Origin: Candidatus Dactylopiibacterium carminicum
GTDB taxonomy: Bacteria; Pseudomonadota; Gammaproteobacteria; Burkholderiales; Rhodocyclaceae
DNA length: 64,000 nt
NCBI RefSeq assembly: GCF_014736495.1
Contig: NZ_MDUX01000010.1
Location: forward strand, 1-64,000
Direction of reading: 5' to 3'
The translations under genes were made by a program, and so were the position numbers. Shown one piece after another: positions 18,298-27,567 of this stretch. Each line of letters starts with the position of its first letter. The first letter of the stretch is position 1. Under the pieces are notes generated by a model that was given only the letters and a program-made list of their open reading frames with translations, was not told where the DNA came from and ran no database searches.

Positions 18298-19617
18298 TCA
18301 ATCGCCCTCCATCAGTGCTTCCACGTCCTTGATGCATTTGGGGGCGGCGCTGGTGAGGATTTCCGGCCCGGCGGCGCTGACGTGTACGTCGTCTTCGATG
18401 CGTACGCCGATGTTCCAGAAGGCTTCGGGCACGTCGTCGGCGGGGCGGATGTAGCAGCCGGGCTCGATGGTGAGCACCATGCCCTCCTCCAGCGGGCGCC
18501 ATTCGCCGCTCAGCTTGTATTCGCCGGCGTCATGCACGTCCAGCCCCAGCCAGTGGCTGGTACGGTGCATGTAGAAACGGCGGTACGCGGTGGTTTCCAG
18601 CACTTCGTCAAGGCTGCCCTTGAGCACGCCCAGGTCGATCAGGCCTTGCGAAAGGATGCGCACCACGGTGTCGTGCGGCGTGGCAAAGGTGTTGCCCAGC
18701 CGGCATTCGGCAAGTGCGGCCTTCTGCGAGGCGAGTACCAGTGCATAGATGTCGCGCGCGGCCCCCTCGAAGCGGCCATTGACCGGGAAGGTGCGCGTGA
18801 TGTCGCCAGCGTAGCTGTCGAATTCGCAGCCAGCGTCGATCAGCAACAGTTCGCCGTCCTGCATCCGGCGGTCGTTGGAGACGTAGTGCAGCACGCAGGC
18901 GTTGGGGCCGCTGGCGACGATGGAGGGGTAGGCCGGGTACTGGCTGCCGCTGCGGCGGAATTCGTGCAGCAGTTCGGCTTCGACTTCGTATTCGTACATG
19001 CCCGGGCGGGCGTGGCGCATGGCGCAGATGTGCGCGGCGGCCGTGATTTCGGCGGCGCGGCGCAGCAGCTCCAGCTCGGCGCCATCCTTGATCAGGCGCA
19101 TCTCGTCGAGTTCGGCGTGTGGATCACGCAGGGTGCCAGGCGCCTTCACGCCGTTGCGTACGCCGGCGCGCACGGCATTCAGCGCCTGCATCACCTGTTT
19201 GTCGTGCGTATCGTCGTGGCCCAGCGCGTACCACAGCGCGGGTTGGTCGCCCAGTAGCGCAGGCAGTTGCTCGCCCAGGGTATCGACGGTGTGGGCTTCA
19301 TCGAGGCCGAATTGCTCGCACGCCGCTGCGGGGCCGAAACGGTAGCCATCCCAGATTTCCCGCTCTTCATGCTTGGCACGACAGAAAAGGATGCTGCGCG
19401 TGTTGTCGGCGTCCACCACCAGTGCCAGCCAGGCTTCGGGCTCGGTGAAGCCGGTGAGGTAATGGAAGTAGCTGTCGTGGCGGTAGGGGAAGTCGCTGTC
19501 GCGGTTACGAGGCCGTTCCGGTGCGGTGGGAATCAGGGCGATGCCGCCGCCTGCGGCACGCAGGCGTTCGGCCAGCCGCGCACGGCGGGCGGCGAAAGGG
19601 GCGGGATTGAAGCTCAT
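18298..19617 (-). CDS. pepP: Xaa-Pro aminopeptidase
   Basis: The 439-residue M24B metallopeptidase removes N-terminal residues before proline. Metal ligands are visible in order: DAGCEFDSYAGDITRTFP (two Asp), HRTSHWLGLDVHD (His), TIEPGCYI (Glu) and GVRIEDDVHV (Glu). The N-terminal domain includes YLTGFTEPEAWLAL. I start at 19617 (MSFNPAPFAARRARLAERL); the longer open frame overlaps the upstream dehydratase gene and has no family similarity. It begins 8 bases after that gene's stop codon, so it is likely read with it, although pepP-ubiH is usually a unit of its own. Confidence 0.95.
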   Translation of the reverse strand: MSFNPAPFAARRARLAERLRAAGGGIALIPTAPERPRNRDSDFPYRHDSYFHYLTGFTEPEAWLALVVDADNTRSILFCRAKHEEREIWDGYRFGPAAACEQFGLDEAHTVDTLGEQLPALLGDQPALWYALGHDDTHDKQVMQALNAVRAGVRNGVKAPGTLRDPHAELDEMRLIKDGAELELLRRAAEITAAAHICAMRHARPGMYEYEVEAELLHEFRRSGSQYPAYPSIVASGPNACVLHYVSNDRRMQDGELLLIDAGCEFDSYAGDITRTFPVNGRFEGAARDIYALVLASQKAALAECRLGNTFATPHDTVVRILSQGLIDLGVLKGSLDEVLETTAYRRFYMHRTSHWLGLDVHDAGEYKLSGEWRPLEEGMVLTIEPGCYIRPADDVPEAFWNIGVRIEDDVHVSAAGPEILTSAAPKCIKDVEALMEGD

Positions 19618-19625
19618 CGGGGTCA

Positions 19626-20075
19626 CTACGCATGTTGTCGGGCCGCAGCATCCAGCATCACGCTGGCGCGCCCCCACAACAGGGGCCGGCCCTCGGTTTC
19701 GATCCGGAAACTGTACATCAGGTGGTTGCCGCTGTCCGAAAGACATTCGGCGTACACCCGGAGTGCGCCGGGGATGTCGTCCAGCCGCGAGGCCAGGCAT
19801 TCGACTTCGCGCACGCTGGTGAGAAAGCCTGCGCGCGGGGCTTCGTCCGTACCGGCGCGCAGCGCGCCATGTATGGCCATGGCCTGGGCGGCGTATTCGA
19901 TGCCGTTGAGGATGTCCAGGCCATCTGCGCCACGCAGGGGATTGGCCGGATCACGGTGGCTGCCGGCGTGGCAGCTGATGGCTTCGGGTGTCCAGGCAAG
20001 CACGCCGTCCAGCAGGCACATGTTGCCGGCGTGAGGGATGCGTGCGGCGATGCCGGCGCGGTCCAGGATCGTCAC
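19626..20075 (-). CDS. Hotdog-fold 3-hydroxyacyl-ACP dehydratase, APE type (ApeP-like)
   Basis: The 149-residue protein resembles the dehydratases of aryl-polyene (APE) clusters, which remove water from 3-hydroxyacyl-ACP during polyene chain growth. The catalytic His is in RIPHAGNMCLLDGV near the N-terminus, and the paired acidic residue is in NGIEYAAQAMAIHG. The start is a GTG at 20073-20075 that overlaps the stop of the chain-length factor gene (GTGA). It is the last APE-type gene before pepP. The ketoreductase and second ketosynthase that often follow in such clusters are absent. Confidence 0.82.
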   Translation of the reverse strand: MTILDRAGIAARIPHAGNMCLLDGVLAWTPEAISCHAGSHRDPANPLRGADGLDILNGIEYAAQAMAIHGALRAGTDEAPRAGFLTSVREVECLASRLDDIPGALRVYAECLSDSGNHLMYSFRIETEGRPLLWGRASVMLDAAARQHA

Positions 20076-20866
20076 GCAGCCACCTCGATGGCGAGCGACA
20101 GGTCGTCGAAATAGTCGATCACGCAACGGCCTTGCTCGCTGCGCGCCAGGCGTTGCAGCAGCGGCAGGGCACGGGCGGCCGGCACGCTGCGGCGCAGGTT
20201 TTCCAGGCCTGTGTCGGCGAGCGGGTCCGGGGCGTCCTGTCCCAGCGAGAGGGTCAGGCGTGCAAAGTGCGTGGCGGCCGGCTGGGCGGTGAACAGCAGT
20301 GCGACACCGAAGGCGTGCGGGATCGGCCGGCAGGCATAGAGCGGTTGCGGATAGGCCGTGTCGTAGGCCAGCAGCAGACAGGGGCGGCCATTCGTGGCGA
20401 CTTGGCTGGCGGCTTCGAGCAGGCCGGCGGCGAAGGTGGCGTCATATGCGCACAGGCTGGTGGAGGGTGCCATGCAGTGCGTGGCGATGCTCCAGTAGCC
20501 CGAGGGCGCGTTGTGCACCGAATTGTGGAAGCGTGTGGGCGAGACTGCGCGGTCGTCGGTGGCCAGGGTTTCCAGGATGGCGTGGCAGTTGTCGCAATCG
20601 CCGCCGGTGGAGGAGAACACGTTGGCGAGCTGGCTGGCATCTGCGCCGGCCTGGCTCACGGCGTCGAAGCCGATGGCCATCGACAGCTTCACGGGCAGAC
20701 CGACACGGCGGCGTTCGGCCGGTGGCAGCGCCTGGGCCGGCGGCAATGCAAGTTCGCCCGGGGCGAAGGGGGCGTCGTCGGCCAGCGTGGCGCGTGCCTG
20801 CAGCCAGCCGTTGAGACCGGGGCCGTACAGGCGGACGGCAGAAACGCAGACCTGCAGTTGGCTCAT
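20072..20866 (-). CDS. Ketosynthase chain-length factor, APE type (ApeC-like)
   Basis: The 264-residue protein matches the short beta-ketoacyl-synthase-like family (Ketoacyl-synt_2) of APE clusters. Landmarks are FSSTGGDCDNCHAILETLA and FHNSVHNAPSGYWSIATHC. At the position of the catalytic cysteine it reads APSTSLCAYDATF, so the nucleophile is missing, as expected for a chain-length factor that pairs with an active ketosynthase. The start overlaps the stop of the upstream ketosynthase gene by ATGA. That partner is broken, so this subunit probably has no working partner from this locus. Confidence 0.82.
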   Translation of the reverse strand: MSQLQVCVSAVRLYGPGLNGWLQARATLADDAPFAPGELALPPAQALPPAERRRVGLPVKLSMAIGFDAVSQAGADASQLANVFSSTGGDCDNCHAILETLATDDRAVSPTRFHNSVHNAPSGYWSIATHCMAPSTSLCAYDATFAAGLLEAASQVATNGRPCLLLAYDTAYPQPLYACRPIPHAFGVALLFTAQPAATHFARLTLSLGQDAPDPLADTGLENLRRSVPAARALPLLQRLARSEQGRCVIDYFDDLSLAIEVAA

Positions 20867-21967
20867 GCCGCCACCTTCGAGAAAAGCAGGCTGGCGTTGC
20901 TGCCGCCGAAGCCGAAGGAATTGGAGAGGACGTGGCGCATGGGTTGCTCACGATTGGCCAGAAGGTAGTTGCAGTGCAGGCGCGAATCCCGCTGCGTGGT
21001 GCCGGCACCGCCCGGCATGAAATCGTGTTGCAGGGCCAGTGCCGAAGAGCGCGGTCACGCCCTTGTCTTCGGCGGCGTCATTGCTGGGCGTGGAGGTACC
21101 GTGCAGGTTGATGTAATCGATGTCGGCAGGCTGCAAACCGGCCATGTCCAGCGCGGCCTGCATTGCGGCGCGTGCGCCGAGGCCCTCGGGGTGCGGGGCA
21201 GACATGTGATGTGCATCGCTTGATTCGCCGATGCCCGCCACCACGATCTCGCCCGCCGCCGGTGCGCCCCCTTCGAGCAATACGAAGGCTCCGCCTTCGC
21301 CGATGGAGATGCCGTCGCGGAATTCGTCGTAGGGCTTGCAGGCGTTGCGCGAGACCAGCTGCAGCGAGTTGAAGCCGTACAGCGTGGTCAGGCACAGCGA
21401 ATCGATGCCGCCGACGATGGCTGCGTCGATGAGGCCGCAGGCCATCATGCGCTGTGCGTCGCCGAATACCTTGGCGGAGGACGAACAGGCAGTGGAAACC
21501 ACCCAGGCAGGGCCGTGCAGGCCGAAATAGCTGCGCACGAAGTCGCCCACGGAGTAGCTGTTGTGGGTGCGCCGGTAATCCAGGTCGCCGGGCCAGGTGC
21601 CGGTGGCCGTGTCGCGCTGGCGGAAGGCGATCTTGGAGCTGAGGATGCCGGCGGTGCTGGTGCCGAGGAAGACGCCGATGCGTGTGTCGCCATAGCGCGC
21701 GATGGCTTCGCGCACGCGTGCCGAGAAATCGTCGCATTCCAGCGCGCGCTGGGCGAGGCGGTTGTTGCGGCAATCGAAGGCCGCCAGATCGTCGCGCAGG
21801 CGGAAATCGTCCAGCCCGGCCACTTCGCCGATGCAGGTGTCCAGCGTGGTGGTTTCCCACTGCTTGCGCACGAGGCCGCTGCGTTGCGCGCGCAGGGCGT
21901 CGAGATTGGCGGCAAGGCCGGCGCCGAGTGCGCTGGCAAGGGTATAAGCGGTCAGGCGAAGCGGCAC
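20863..21967 (-). pseudogene. APE beta-ketoacyl-ACP synthase with internal deletion and frameshift (ApeO-like)
   Basis: Read from the GTG at 21967 (after CAGGAGA) the protein is a normal ketosynthase through the nucleophile STACSSSAKVFGDAQ, GIDSLCLTTLYGFNSLQL and the first histidine in NLHGTSTPSNDAAEDKG. After GVTALFG (about 21040) the frame turns into nonsense. In another frame the genuine C-terminus continues as LALQHDFMPGG and ends NSFGFGGSNASLLF, with a stop at 20863-20865 overlapping the next ATG. Between the two parts the block with the conserved Lys and second His (KxxxGHxxGAAG) is absent. About 30 codons are missing compared with the family and the loss is not a multiple of three. The product should be inactive. 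Confidence 0.88.
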
Positions 21968-22001
21968 GCTGTCTCCTGGAGCGGGCAGAAAGGAGGCGAT
22001 T

Positions 22002-22748
22002 CTACCCCGCGGCCTGCGGCACACGTGCGATCAGCATTACGTTGGCAAAGGGCTGATGGCCGTTCATGGGCCGGGTTTCAACCTTGAAGCCGCGCGCTTC
22101 GAGTATGCGCACCCACTCGGCCAGCGGTCGGCACCACATGCGCGACAGGCGATGCCCCTGGATGAAAGAGATGCCGCGATCCACCCACTGGCTGATGCGG
22201 AAGCGCAGACCGCCGTTGGCGTCACCCACGCGGGTGAGGAACAGGCCGCCCGGAGGCAAGGCCGCGCGGATGCGGTCGAGCAGGAGATCCTGGGCGGCGT
22301 GGTCCACGTAGTGCAGTACGTCGAGGATGGCAACCACGTCGAAGCCTTCCAGCGCCACTTCACGCATGTCGCCACCGGAGAGCGCCACGCGTCCCGGATA
22401 GTGCGGCAGCAGCGCCCGCATGCCGGCCTCGGCTTCGCGCGCCATCAGCTCCACGCCCGTGAAATGCAGGTCTCGTGGAGGGCGATGGGTATCCGCGGGC
22501 CATTCCCCACGCGCGGCGAGCGCTTCGGCGGCCAGATGCCAGGCCGCGAGCAGGCCCCGGCCACAGCCCAGATCGAGCACACGGGCTTGATCCGGGAAGA
22601 CCGCGCCGTCGACCAGTGCGGTGAAGATGGCGTCCCCGCCAAGCTTGCCGCGCGCCCAGCGGTGATGCACCACGCCCACTGCACGGTAAGGGGCGCTGGC
22701 GGCATCCAGCAGACGGCGGCGGAAAATGGGGCTCATGGCGGAATTCAT
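22002..22748 (-). CDS. Class I SAM-dependent methyltransferase of the APE cluster
   Basis: The 248-residue protein has the SAM-binding motif VLDLGCGRGLLAAWHLA near residues 57-73, a motif II-like VVAILDVLHYVD and the post-motif LPPGGLFLTRVGDANGG. APE clusters encode a methyltransferase that modifies the aryl head group. The position between polysaccharide deacetylase and ketosynthase genes supports that role here. It overlaps the deacetylase stop by ATGA, and 34 bases separate its stop codon from the start of the next gene. Confidence 0.8.
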   Translation of the reverse strand: MNSAMSPIFRRRLLDAASAPYRAVGVVHHRWARGKLGGDAIFTALVDGAVFPDQARVLDLGCGRGLLAAWHLAAEALAARGEWPADTHRPPRDLHFTGVELMAREAEAGMRALLPHYPGRVALSGGDMREVALEGFDVVAILDVLHYVDHAAQDLLLDRIRAALPPGGLFLTRVGDANGGLRFRISQWVDRGISFIQGHRLSRMWCRPLAEWVRILEARGFKVETRPMNGHQPFANVMLIARVPQAAG

Positions 22749-23548
22749 GGCAATACGTCTCGCAGTGTGACCGGGCGCAGCCCGCGTGATTTCAGCGTCT
22801 GCAGCAAGCGTGGCAACACCTCCAGGATCAGGGGCTCACGGCCTTCGCGCGCGCCGGCATTGCCGTCGTGCAGCAGCAGGATGTCGCCCGCCAGCAACTC
22901 GTCGGTCAGGGCGGCGAAAACCGCGTCGGCGCTACGTGCGCGGGTATCGAATTCGCGCCGTGTCCAGCTCGCGAGGTGTAGTCCCTGCGCGTGCAGCACG
23001 GGGTCGAGGAAGGGATTGCGCAGCCCGGCCAGCGCCCGGTAGAAGCGCGGCGGTACGCCGGTGATCGCCGTCAGCGTGTCCTGCGCCGTGGCGATCTCGC
23101 GTCGCCAGCCCGCCGGGCCGGAGAAGGCGAGGGGGTGGCGCTGGCCGTGGTTTTCCACGGCGTGACCGCCGGCACGCATCAGGCGCACCAGCTCCGGATG
23201 CTCGGCGGCACGCTCGCCGATGCAGAAGAAAGTGGCACGCACGCTGTGCGCGGCGAGGATGTCCAGCACGTGCGGCGTCACGTCCGGGTCCGGTCCGTCA
23301 TCGATGGTGATCGCCACTTCGCCACGCGCGGCGGCATCCGCCGGCAGGCGCGTGATGTTGGGGCCGAGCAGGCTGCTGCGCGGCCACAGGCCGGCGAGCG
23401 CGATCAGCCCATGGTCGAGCAGGAACAGGCTCAGCCACACCTGCCAGTGCTGCGGCCACGCCAGTGCGGCTGCGAGCAACAGGGCGTGCAGTACGAGGGA
23501 GAACAGCAGGAAGGGGGCGGGGCGCCAGGCGCGTCGCGGCGGATTCAT
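22745..23548 (-). CDS. Polysaccharide deacetylase family protein, membrane-anchored
   Basis: The 267-residue protein has two hydrophobic segments in the first 55 residues and then a NodB-type domain. The metal-binding Asp pair is in VAITIDDGPDPDVTP and the two His in ENHGQRHPLAF. The later motif reads FYRALAGLRNPFLD where many relatives have FRxPxG. The last conserved block is ILLLHDG. NodB enzymes remove acetyl groups from glycans, and homologues are found in some APE clusters. The next upstream gene is the last gene of the iron operon, so it may now be read from that operon. Confidence 0.8.
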   Translation of the reverse strand: MNPPRRAWRPAPFLLFSLVLHALLLAAALAWPQHWQVWLSLFLLDHGLIALAGLWPRSSLLGPNITRLPADAAARGEVAITIDDGPDPDVTPHVLDILAAHSVRATFFCIGERAAEHPELVRLMRAGGHAVENHGQRHPLAFSGPAGWRREIATAQDTLTAITGVPPRFYRALAGLRNPFLDPVLHAQGLHLASWTRREFDTRARSADAVFAALTDELLAGDILLLHDGNAGAREGREPLILEVLPRLLQTLKSRGLRPVTLRDVLP

Positions 23549-23607
23549 GCGGCCGCATGTTCTGGGAGGTGCGCCGGGGCGTCAACGCTCGCCGTGGTCC
23601 GCCCGGC

Positions 23608-24015
23608 TCATCTGCCGCCTGTGCGGGGCAGGGTGGCGAGATAGCGATAGATGGCCTGCAGGGCCTGCTCGTTGTTGACGCCGGGCAGCAGCTTTTTCGT
23701 ACCGGGGATCCGTTTGGCCGGTGCGCGCAGATAGCTCATGAATTCCGCCTCGCTCCAGACGATGCCGGAGGTCTTCAGCGCGTCGGAGTAGGCATAGCCC
23801 GGTGTGGTGCCGGCTTTCTGGCCGGGCACGCCGTTCAGGGCCGGCCCCAGGCGGCTGCCCTTGCCGGGCGTGAGCGAGTGGCAGGCCTTGCAGTATTGCC
23901 TGAATCCGCGTTCGCCCCCATTGGCGGCTGAGGTCTGGGCCAGGCTCGTGCTTGCCGTGCCCAGCAGCATCAGCGCCAGGCAGCAGGAGGGGATTGCCCG
24001 CAGGGGGGTGTTCAC
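23608..24015 (-). CDS. Periplasmic c-type cytochrome
   Basis: The 135-residue protein has a signal peptide (to about SLAQ) and one heme site, CKACH, inside GFRQYCKACHSLTPGKG. LGPALNGVPG follows, and a probable Met ligand lies in EFMSYLRAP. This is the class I, cytochrome c556/c550-like soluble type. The start is a GTG at 24013-24015 overlapping the stop of the thioredoxin-like gene (GTGA), so it belongs to the iron uptake operon. I infer an electron transfer role between the operon's redox proteins and the respiratory chain. Confidence 0.88.
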   Translation of the reverse strand: MNTPLRAIPSCCLALMLLGTASTSLAQTSAANGGERGFRQYCKACHSLTPGKGSRLGPALNGVPGQKAGTTPGYAYSDALKTSGIVWSEAEFMSYLRAPAKRIPGTKKLLPGVNNEQALQAIYRYLATLPRTGGR

Positions 24016-24506
24016 GAGGCGTTCCGTGCCGCCTCGGCAAACACGGCTTCCAGCCGTTCGGGGGGCGGTGCGCCGACGAAACTCTGGCGCAGGACGCCAT
24101 CCGCGCCGATGACGAAGGAGGTCGGCGTGCCCACCACCTTGTAGCGTTCGCGCGTCATGCCGAGGGAATCCCGGATCACCGGAAAGGTGAGCCCCTGTTT
24201 GCTCAGGGTCTCCTGGAGGGAGACGTCTTCTGGGTCGACATTGATCGCCACCACTTCCACCCGGTCGCGGTATTCGCGGCTCAGCGCTTCCAGGTGGGGC
24301 ATCTCGGCCAGGCAGGCGCCGCAGGTGGTCGACCAGAAATTCAGGTAGATGCTGCGCCCTTGCCATTGCGCCAGCTTGACCGGCTCGCCCTGCAGGTCGA
24401 CGGCTGCGATTTCGGGCGCGGCTGCGCCCGTCTGTGCGGATTCTTCCTTGCAGGCGGGCAGCAGGGCGATCAGGGAAATCAAGGCGGGGGCAAGCCAGCG
24501 TTTCAT
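24012..24506 (-). CDS. TlpA-like thioredoxin-fold lipoprotein
   Basis: The 164-residue protein starts [20 protein letters not shown], a lipoprotein signal with Cys at the LPAC site. The thioredoxin domain has the redox pair in FWSTTCGACLAEMPHLE: a CGAC motif where most TlpA proteins carry CxPC. The cis-Pro loop VVGTPTSFVI and the FVG end are normal. It lies in the iron operon between the ABC ATPase (ATGA overlap) and the cytochrome c. In the Campylobacter p19/ftr1 locus, thioredoxin-like proteins occupy the same place. Confidence 0.9.
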   Translation of the reverse strand: MKRWLAPALISLIALLPACKEESAQTGAAAPEIAAVDLQGEPVKLAQWQGRSIYLNFWSTTCGACLAEMPHLEALSREYRDRVEVVAINVDPEDVSLQETLSKQGLTFPVIRDSLGMTRERYKVVGTPTSFVIGADGVLRQSFVGAPPPERLEAVFAEAARNAS

Positions 24507-25189
24507 TGCATGATCCTTCCGTGTTGCAGGCGCACGACCCGCTGGGCGTAGGCGCCCAGCGCGGGGTTGTGCGTCACCATGACGATGGTGCGGCCTTCGC
24601 TGTGCAGACCTTGCAGGATCTCCAGCACGCGTGCTTCGTTTTCCGCATCCAGATTGCCGGTCGGTTCGTCCGCAAACAGCAGCGGCGGTTCGTTGATCAG
24701 CGCGCGCGCGATGCAGACCCGCTGCTGCTCGCCACCGGAAAGCTCGCTCGGCAGGTGGTCCACCCGGTGTGCCAGCCCCACTTCCTCCAGCGCCCGGCGG
24801 GCCGAAGCCTCGTCGGTCACACTGTGGTAGTGCTGCGCCAGCATGACGTTTTCCAGCGCGTTCAGATACGGGATCAGGTGGAACTGCTGGAACACCAGGC
24901 CGATGTGGCGGGCGCGGAACTGGCGCCGGGCCTCTTCGTCGAAGCCGGCGGCATTCACGCCATCCAGCCACAGCTCGCCTGCCGTAGGCGTGTCCAGACA
25001 GGTGAGCAGATTCATCAGCGTGGTCTTGCCTGAGCCGGAGGAGCCCATCAGGGCGACGAATTCGCCCTTGGCAACGGAGAAGCTGACGTCATCGAGCGCG
25101 GCTACGTTGCCGAAGTGCTTGCTCAGATGACGGGCTTCGATGGCGCTCGTGGCGGTCACGCGGGATTCTTCGGGCATTGCGTCATTCAC
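24503..25189 (-). CDS. ABC transporter ATPase of the iron operon (MacB/LolD type)
   Basis: The 228-residue ATPase has Walker [10 protein letters not shown], the signature LSGGEQQR, Walker [11 protein letters not shown] and the H-loop VTHNP. The subfamily that works with FtsX-type permeases carries the same LNLLxxLDxPTxG-like segment, seen here as [19 protein letters not shown]. The two FtsX-type permeases lie directly upstream and overlap it slightly. In this operon it is thought to power rearrangement of periplasmic iron-uptake components; the substrate is not known. Confidence 0.92.
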   Translation of the reverse strand: MNDAMPEESRVTATSAIEARHLSKHFGNVAALDDVSFSVAKGEFVALMGSSGSGKTTLMNLLTCLDTPTAGELWLDGVNAAGFDEEARRQFRARHIGLVFQQFHLIPYLNALENVMLAQHYHSVTDEASARRALEEVGLAHRVDHLPSELSGGEQQRVCIARALINEPPLLFADEPTGNLDAENEARVLEILQGLHSEGRTIVMVTHNPALGAYAQRVVRLQHGRIMQ

Positions 25190-26312
25190 CTTTCAGCACT
25201 CTGGCGGGCTGGATATACATGATGCGGCGCAGCGGCAGCACGGCTGCACCGAGTGCTGCCGACAGGGACAGGGCGACCGTGATCGGCAGCACCCAGGCGC
25301 GCAGGCCGATGCTTGCGGAAAACACCGTCTGCCCCAGCACCTGCGCCAGCACGAAGCCGGCCAGGCAGCCCACCACGGTGGCCGCCAGGGAGATGGCCAG
25401 GGTTTCCAGCAGCACCTGCCGCACGATGGTGCGGTTGGCCGCGCCCAGCGCCTTCTGCAAGGCGAATTCGCGCTGACGCTCGCTGACGATGGCAGTCAGC
25501 GAGGTATTCACGCACAGCGTGGACAGCAACAGGATGACGATGGATACCAGCCCCATCAGCCCCTGGATCTTGACCAGCACGTTCCCCTCGTTGGCCGACA
25601 CCTTGCGGATCGGGCGCACGGCCCAGTCGGCATGGCCGGTGCGCAGGGCCGCGGCGAACTGCTCCACGTTGCCCGCGCTGTTCATCATGCTGAACAGCGC
25701 GTGAGACATGAGTCCCGGCTTCTCGAGCCAGTCCTGCGCCAGTTCGAGGCTGATGAAGAGCAGGCTGTCGCTGGCATCTCCAGCATCGACGATGCCCTTG
25801 ATCCGCAGAGCCTTCTTCTGCCCGTCCTTGACCAGCGAGAGCGTGTCGCCCACGGCGAGATTCAGCCGTGAGGCCAGTGTGCGGCCGATCATGGCGTTGC
25901 GGTCGTCGAAATCCACGCCGATCCAGGCGCCTTCCACCTGCCAGTAGGGCACCAGCGCGGGCAGCGCGGAAAAACGAACGCCGGCGAGCGCCACGTTTTC
26001 CAGCTCGCTGCGCGCGGTGCCGTACAGATAGGGGCTGCCGGCGGCGACCAGGCCCGGCGGTGCGGCGCTGACCAGACGGTCAAAATCCGCCTCGGGCAGG
26101 GTGTGGCCGTGGGCCGGGCCGAGATAGAAGTTGGCGCCGAAGGTGCGCAGCTCCCGGCTCATCTTGATGTCGATGTCGAAATACACCGAGACCAGCGCAT
26201 TGACGATCGCCGTGCTTACCATCAAGGCGAAGAACACCACCCAGACGCGCTGGTTGCGCACCGAGAGGGCGCGCCACAGCAGCCGTCTGGTTATCTGTCT
26301 ACTGGCGGCCAT
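25182..26312 (-). CDS. FtsX-like ABC permease of the iron operon
   Basis: The 376-residue protein has one N-terminal membrane helix (VWVVFFALMVSTAIVNALVS), a large periplasmic domain and three C-terminal helices, the FtsX/MacB permease topology. The C-terminal part contains SIVILLLSTLCVNTSLTAIVS and the coupling segment SERQREFALQKALGA. I start at 26312 (MAASRQITRRL), which overlaps the preceding permease gene by 14 bases. It is paralogous to that neighbour and presumably forms a heterodimer with it. Confidence 0.88.
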   Translation of the reverse strand: MAASRQITRRLLWRALSVRNQRVWVVFFALMVSTAIVNALVSVYFDIDIKMSRELRTFGANFYLGPAHGHTLPEADFDRLVSAAPPGLVAAGSPYLYGTARSELENVALAGVRFSALPALVPYWQVEGAWIGVDFDDRNAMIGRTLASRLNLAVGDTLSLVKDGQKKALRIKGIVDAGDASDSLLFISLELAQDWLEKPGLMSHALFSMMNSAGNVEQFAAALRTGHADWAVRPIRKVSANEGNVLVKIQGLMGLVSIVILLLSTLCVNTSLTAIVSERQREFALQKALGAANRTIVRQVLLETLAISLAATVVGCLAGFVLAQVLGQTVFSASIGLRAWVLPITVALSLSAALGAAVLPLRRIMYIQPARVLKGE

Positions 26313-27567
26313 ACAGCACCTCGGCGGGGTAGAGCCGGACGATGCGCCGGGCGGGGAACCAGGTGCCCGCCAGCGCGATGAGCAACGACACCAGCAGCAC
26401 GGCGGGCACCACGATCCAGGAGAATGCCAGCGCTTCGCCGAACAGTTGCCAGCCGATGGCACGCGCCAGCCCCCAGCCCGCCAGGCAGCCCAGCACCCCG
26501 CCGGCCAGGCTGCTCATCGCCGCCTCGGCGTAGAACAGCAGGGCGATGCGCCAGTCGTGCGCACCCATGGCCTTCATCAGGCCGATTTCCTTGGCACGCT
26601 CGATCAGTGTGCTGGTCATCAGCGAGGCGATACCCATCGCCGCCGCGATCAGCGCCGCGCCGGTGGCCATGATCAGCAGCCACTGGATCTTGTCGATGAT
26701 GACGCCTTCGGAAGCTGCGACCTGCCAGATCGGTCGGGCGATGCTGCCTGACACCACCTCTTCCAGCTGGTGCGCGATGGAGGATACGTAGGCGGTGCAG
26801 TACCACTGATCGTAGGTCTCCGCATCGAGCGCGTCCGGATTCCGGAGCGCGCGGCGGGAAAGTTCGTTTTCAGGCACGGTCAGCGCCGACACACGGATCG
26901 AGCCGATCCGCCCCGGCTGGCCGAGCCAGGTCTGTACCCGCGCCAGCGGGGCCACCAGCGCAGCTTCCTCGTCGCCCCCGGAATGCAGGATGCCGGTGAT
27001 GAGCAGGGGCTCGCCACCCACGTTCAGCTGCGTGCCGGGCGTCCAGCCGTGGCGGGCGGCCAGTTCCGCGCCAGCCAGCGCTTCCGCGCGGGCGTCATCC
27101 GGCCAGCGGCCGTCGATCTGCCAGTACGGGCTGATGATCTTCTGCCCGGTGTGATAGCCAGGGTCGTCCGGTACCGCCAGCGGTTGGTCGAAGAAGGTGC
27201 CGATGACGCGCACGTTGGCACCTTCCACCGCGATCTCTCCACCCAGCAGCGGCGCGAAGCCGACGAGGTCGTTGCGCCAGAAGATCTCCATCAGGTTGGG
27301 CAGCTCGGCTTCTGGCAGCGTGCTCTGCTCCGTCAGCGGATTGTCTTCTCCCTCGCCGAGCAGCGAGGGCAGCACGGCCTGCCCGGCGGGTTCGAGCAGG
27401 ATGTTGGCGCCGTAGGATTTCATCTCCTTCGCCATCTGGTCGCCGATGTCGATGGAGACCAGCATCAGCGCGGAGAGCAGGCTGGCCGCGAGGAACACGG
27501 TCGCCACGGCCAGCAGCTTGCGTCTGGGATTGCGGCGCCAAGACTGACGCAGCATGCGCAGGATCAT
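26299..27567 (-). CDS. FtsX-like ABC permease of the iron operon
   Basis: The 422-residue protein starts MILRMLRQSWRRNPRRKLL and has the same architecture as the next gene: an N-terminal helix, a periplasmic MacB-like domain and three C-terminal helices. The coupling segment LIERAKEIGLMKAMGAHDWRI matches FtsX-type permeases. It overlaps the upstream DUF2318 gene by ATGA. The pair with the ATPase corresponds to the Cj1661-Cj1663 type ABC system of the Campylobacter p19 locus. Confidence 0.88.
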   Translation of the reverse strand: MILRMLRQSWRRNPRRKLLAVATVFLAASLLSALMLVSIDIGDQMAKEMKSYGANILLEPAGQAVLPSLLGEGEDNPLTEQSTLPEAELPNLMEIFWRNDLVGFAPLLGGEIAVEGANVRVIGTFFDQPLAVPDDPGYHTGQKIISPYWQIDGRWPDDARAEALAGAELAARHGWTPGTQLNVGGEPLLITGILHSGGDEEAALVAPLARVQTWLGQPGRIGSIRVSALTVPENELSRRALRNPDALDAETYDQWYCTAYVSSIAHQLEEVVSGSIARPIWQVAASEGVIIDKIQWLLIMATGAALIAAAMGIASLMTSTLIERAKEIGLMKAMGAHDWRIALLFYAEAAMSSLAGGVLGCLAGWGLARAIGWQLFGEALAFSWIVVPAVLLVSLLIALAGTWFPARRIVRLYPAEVLYGRQ

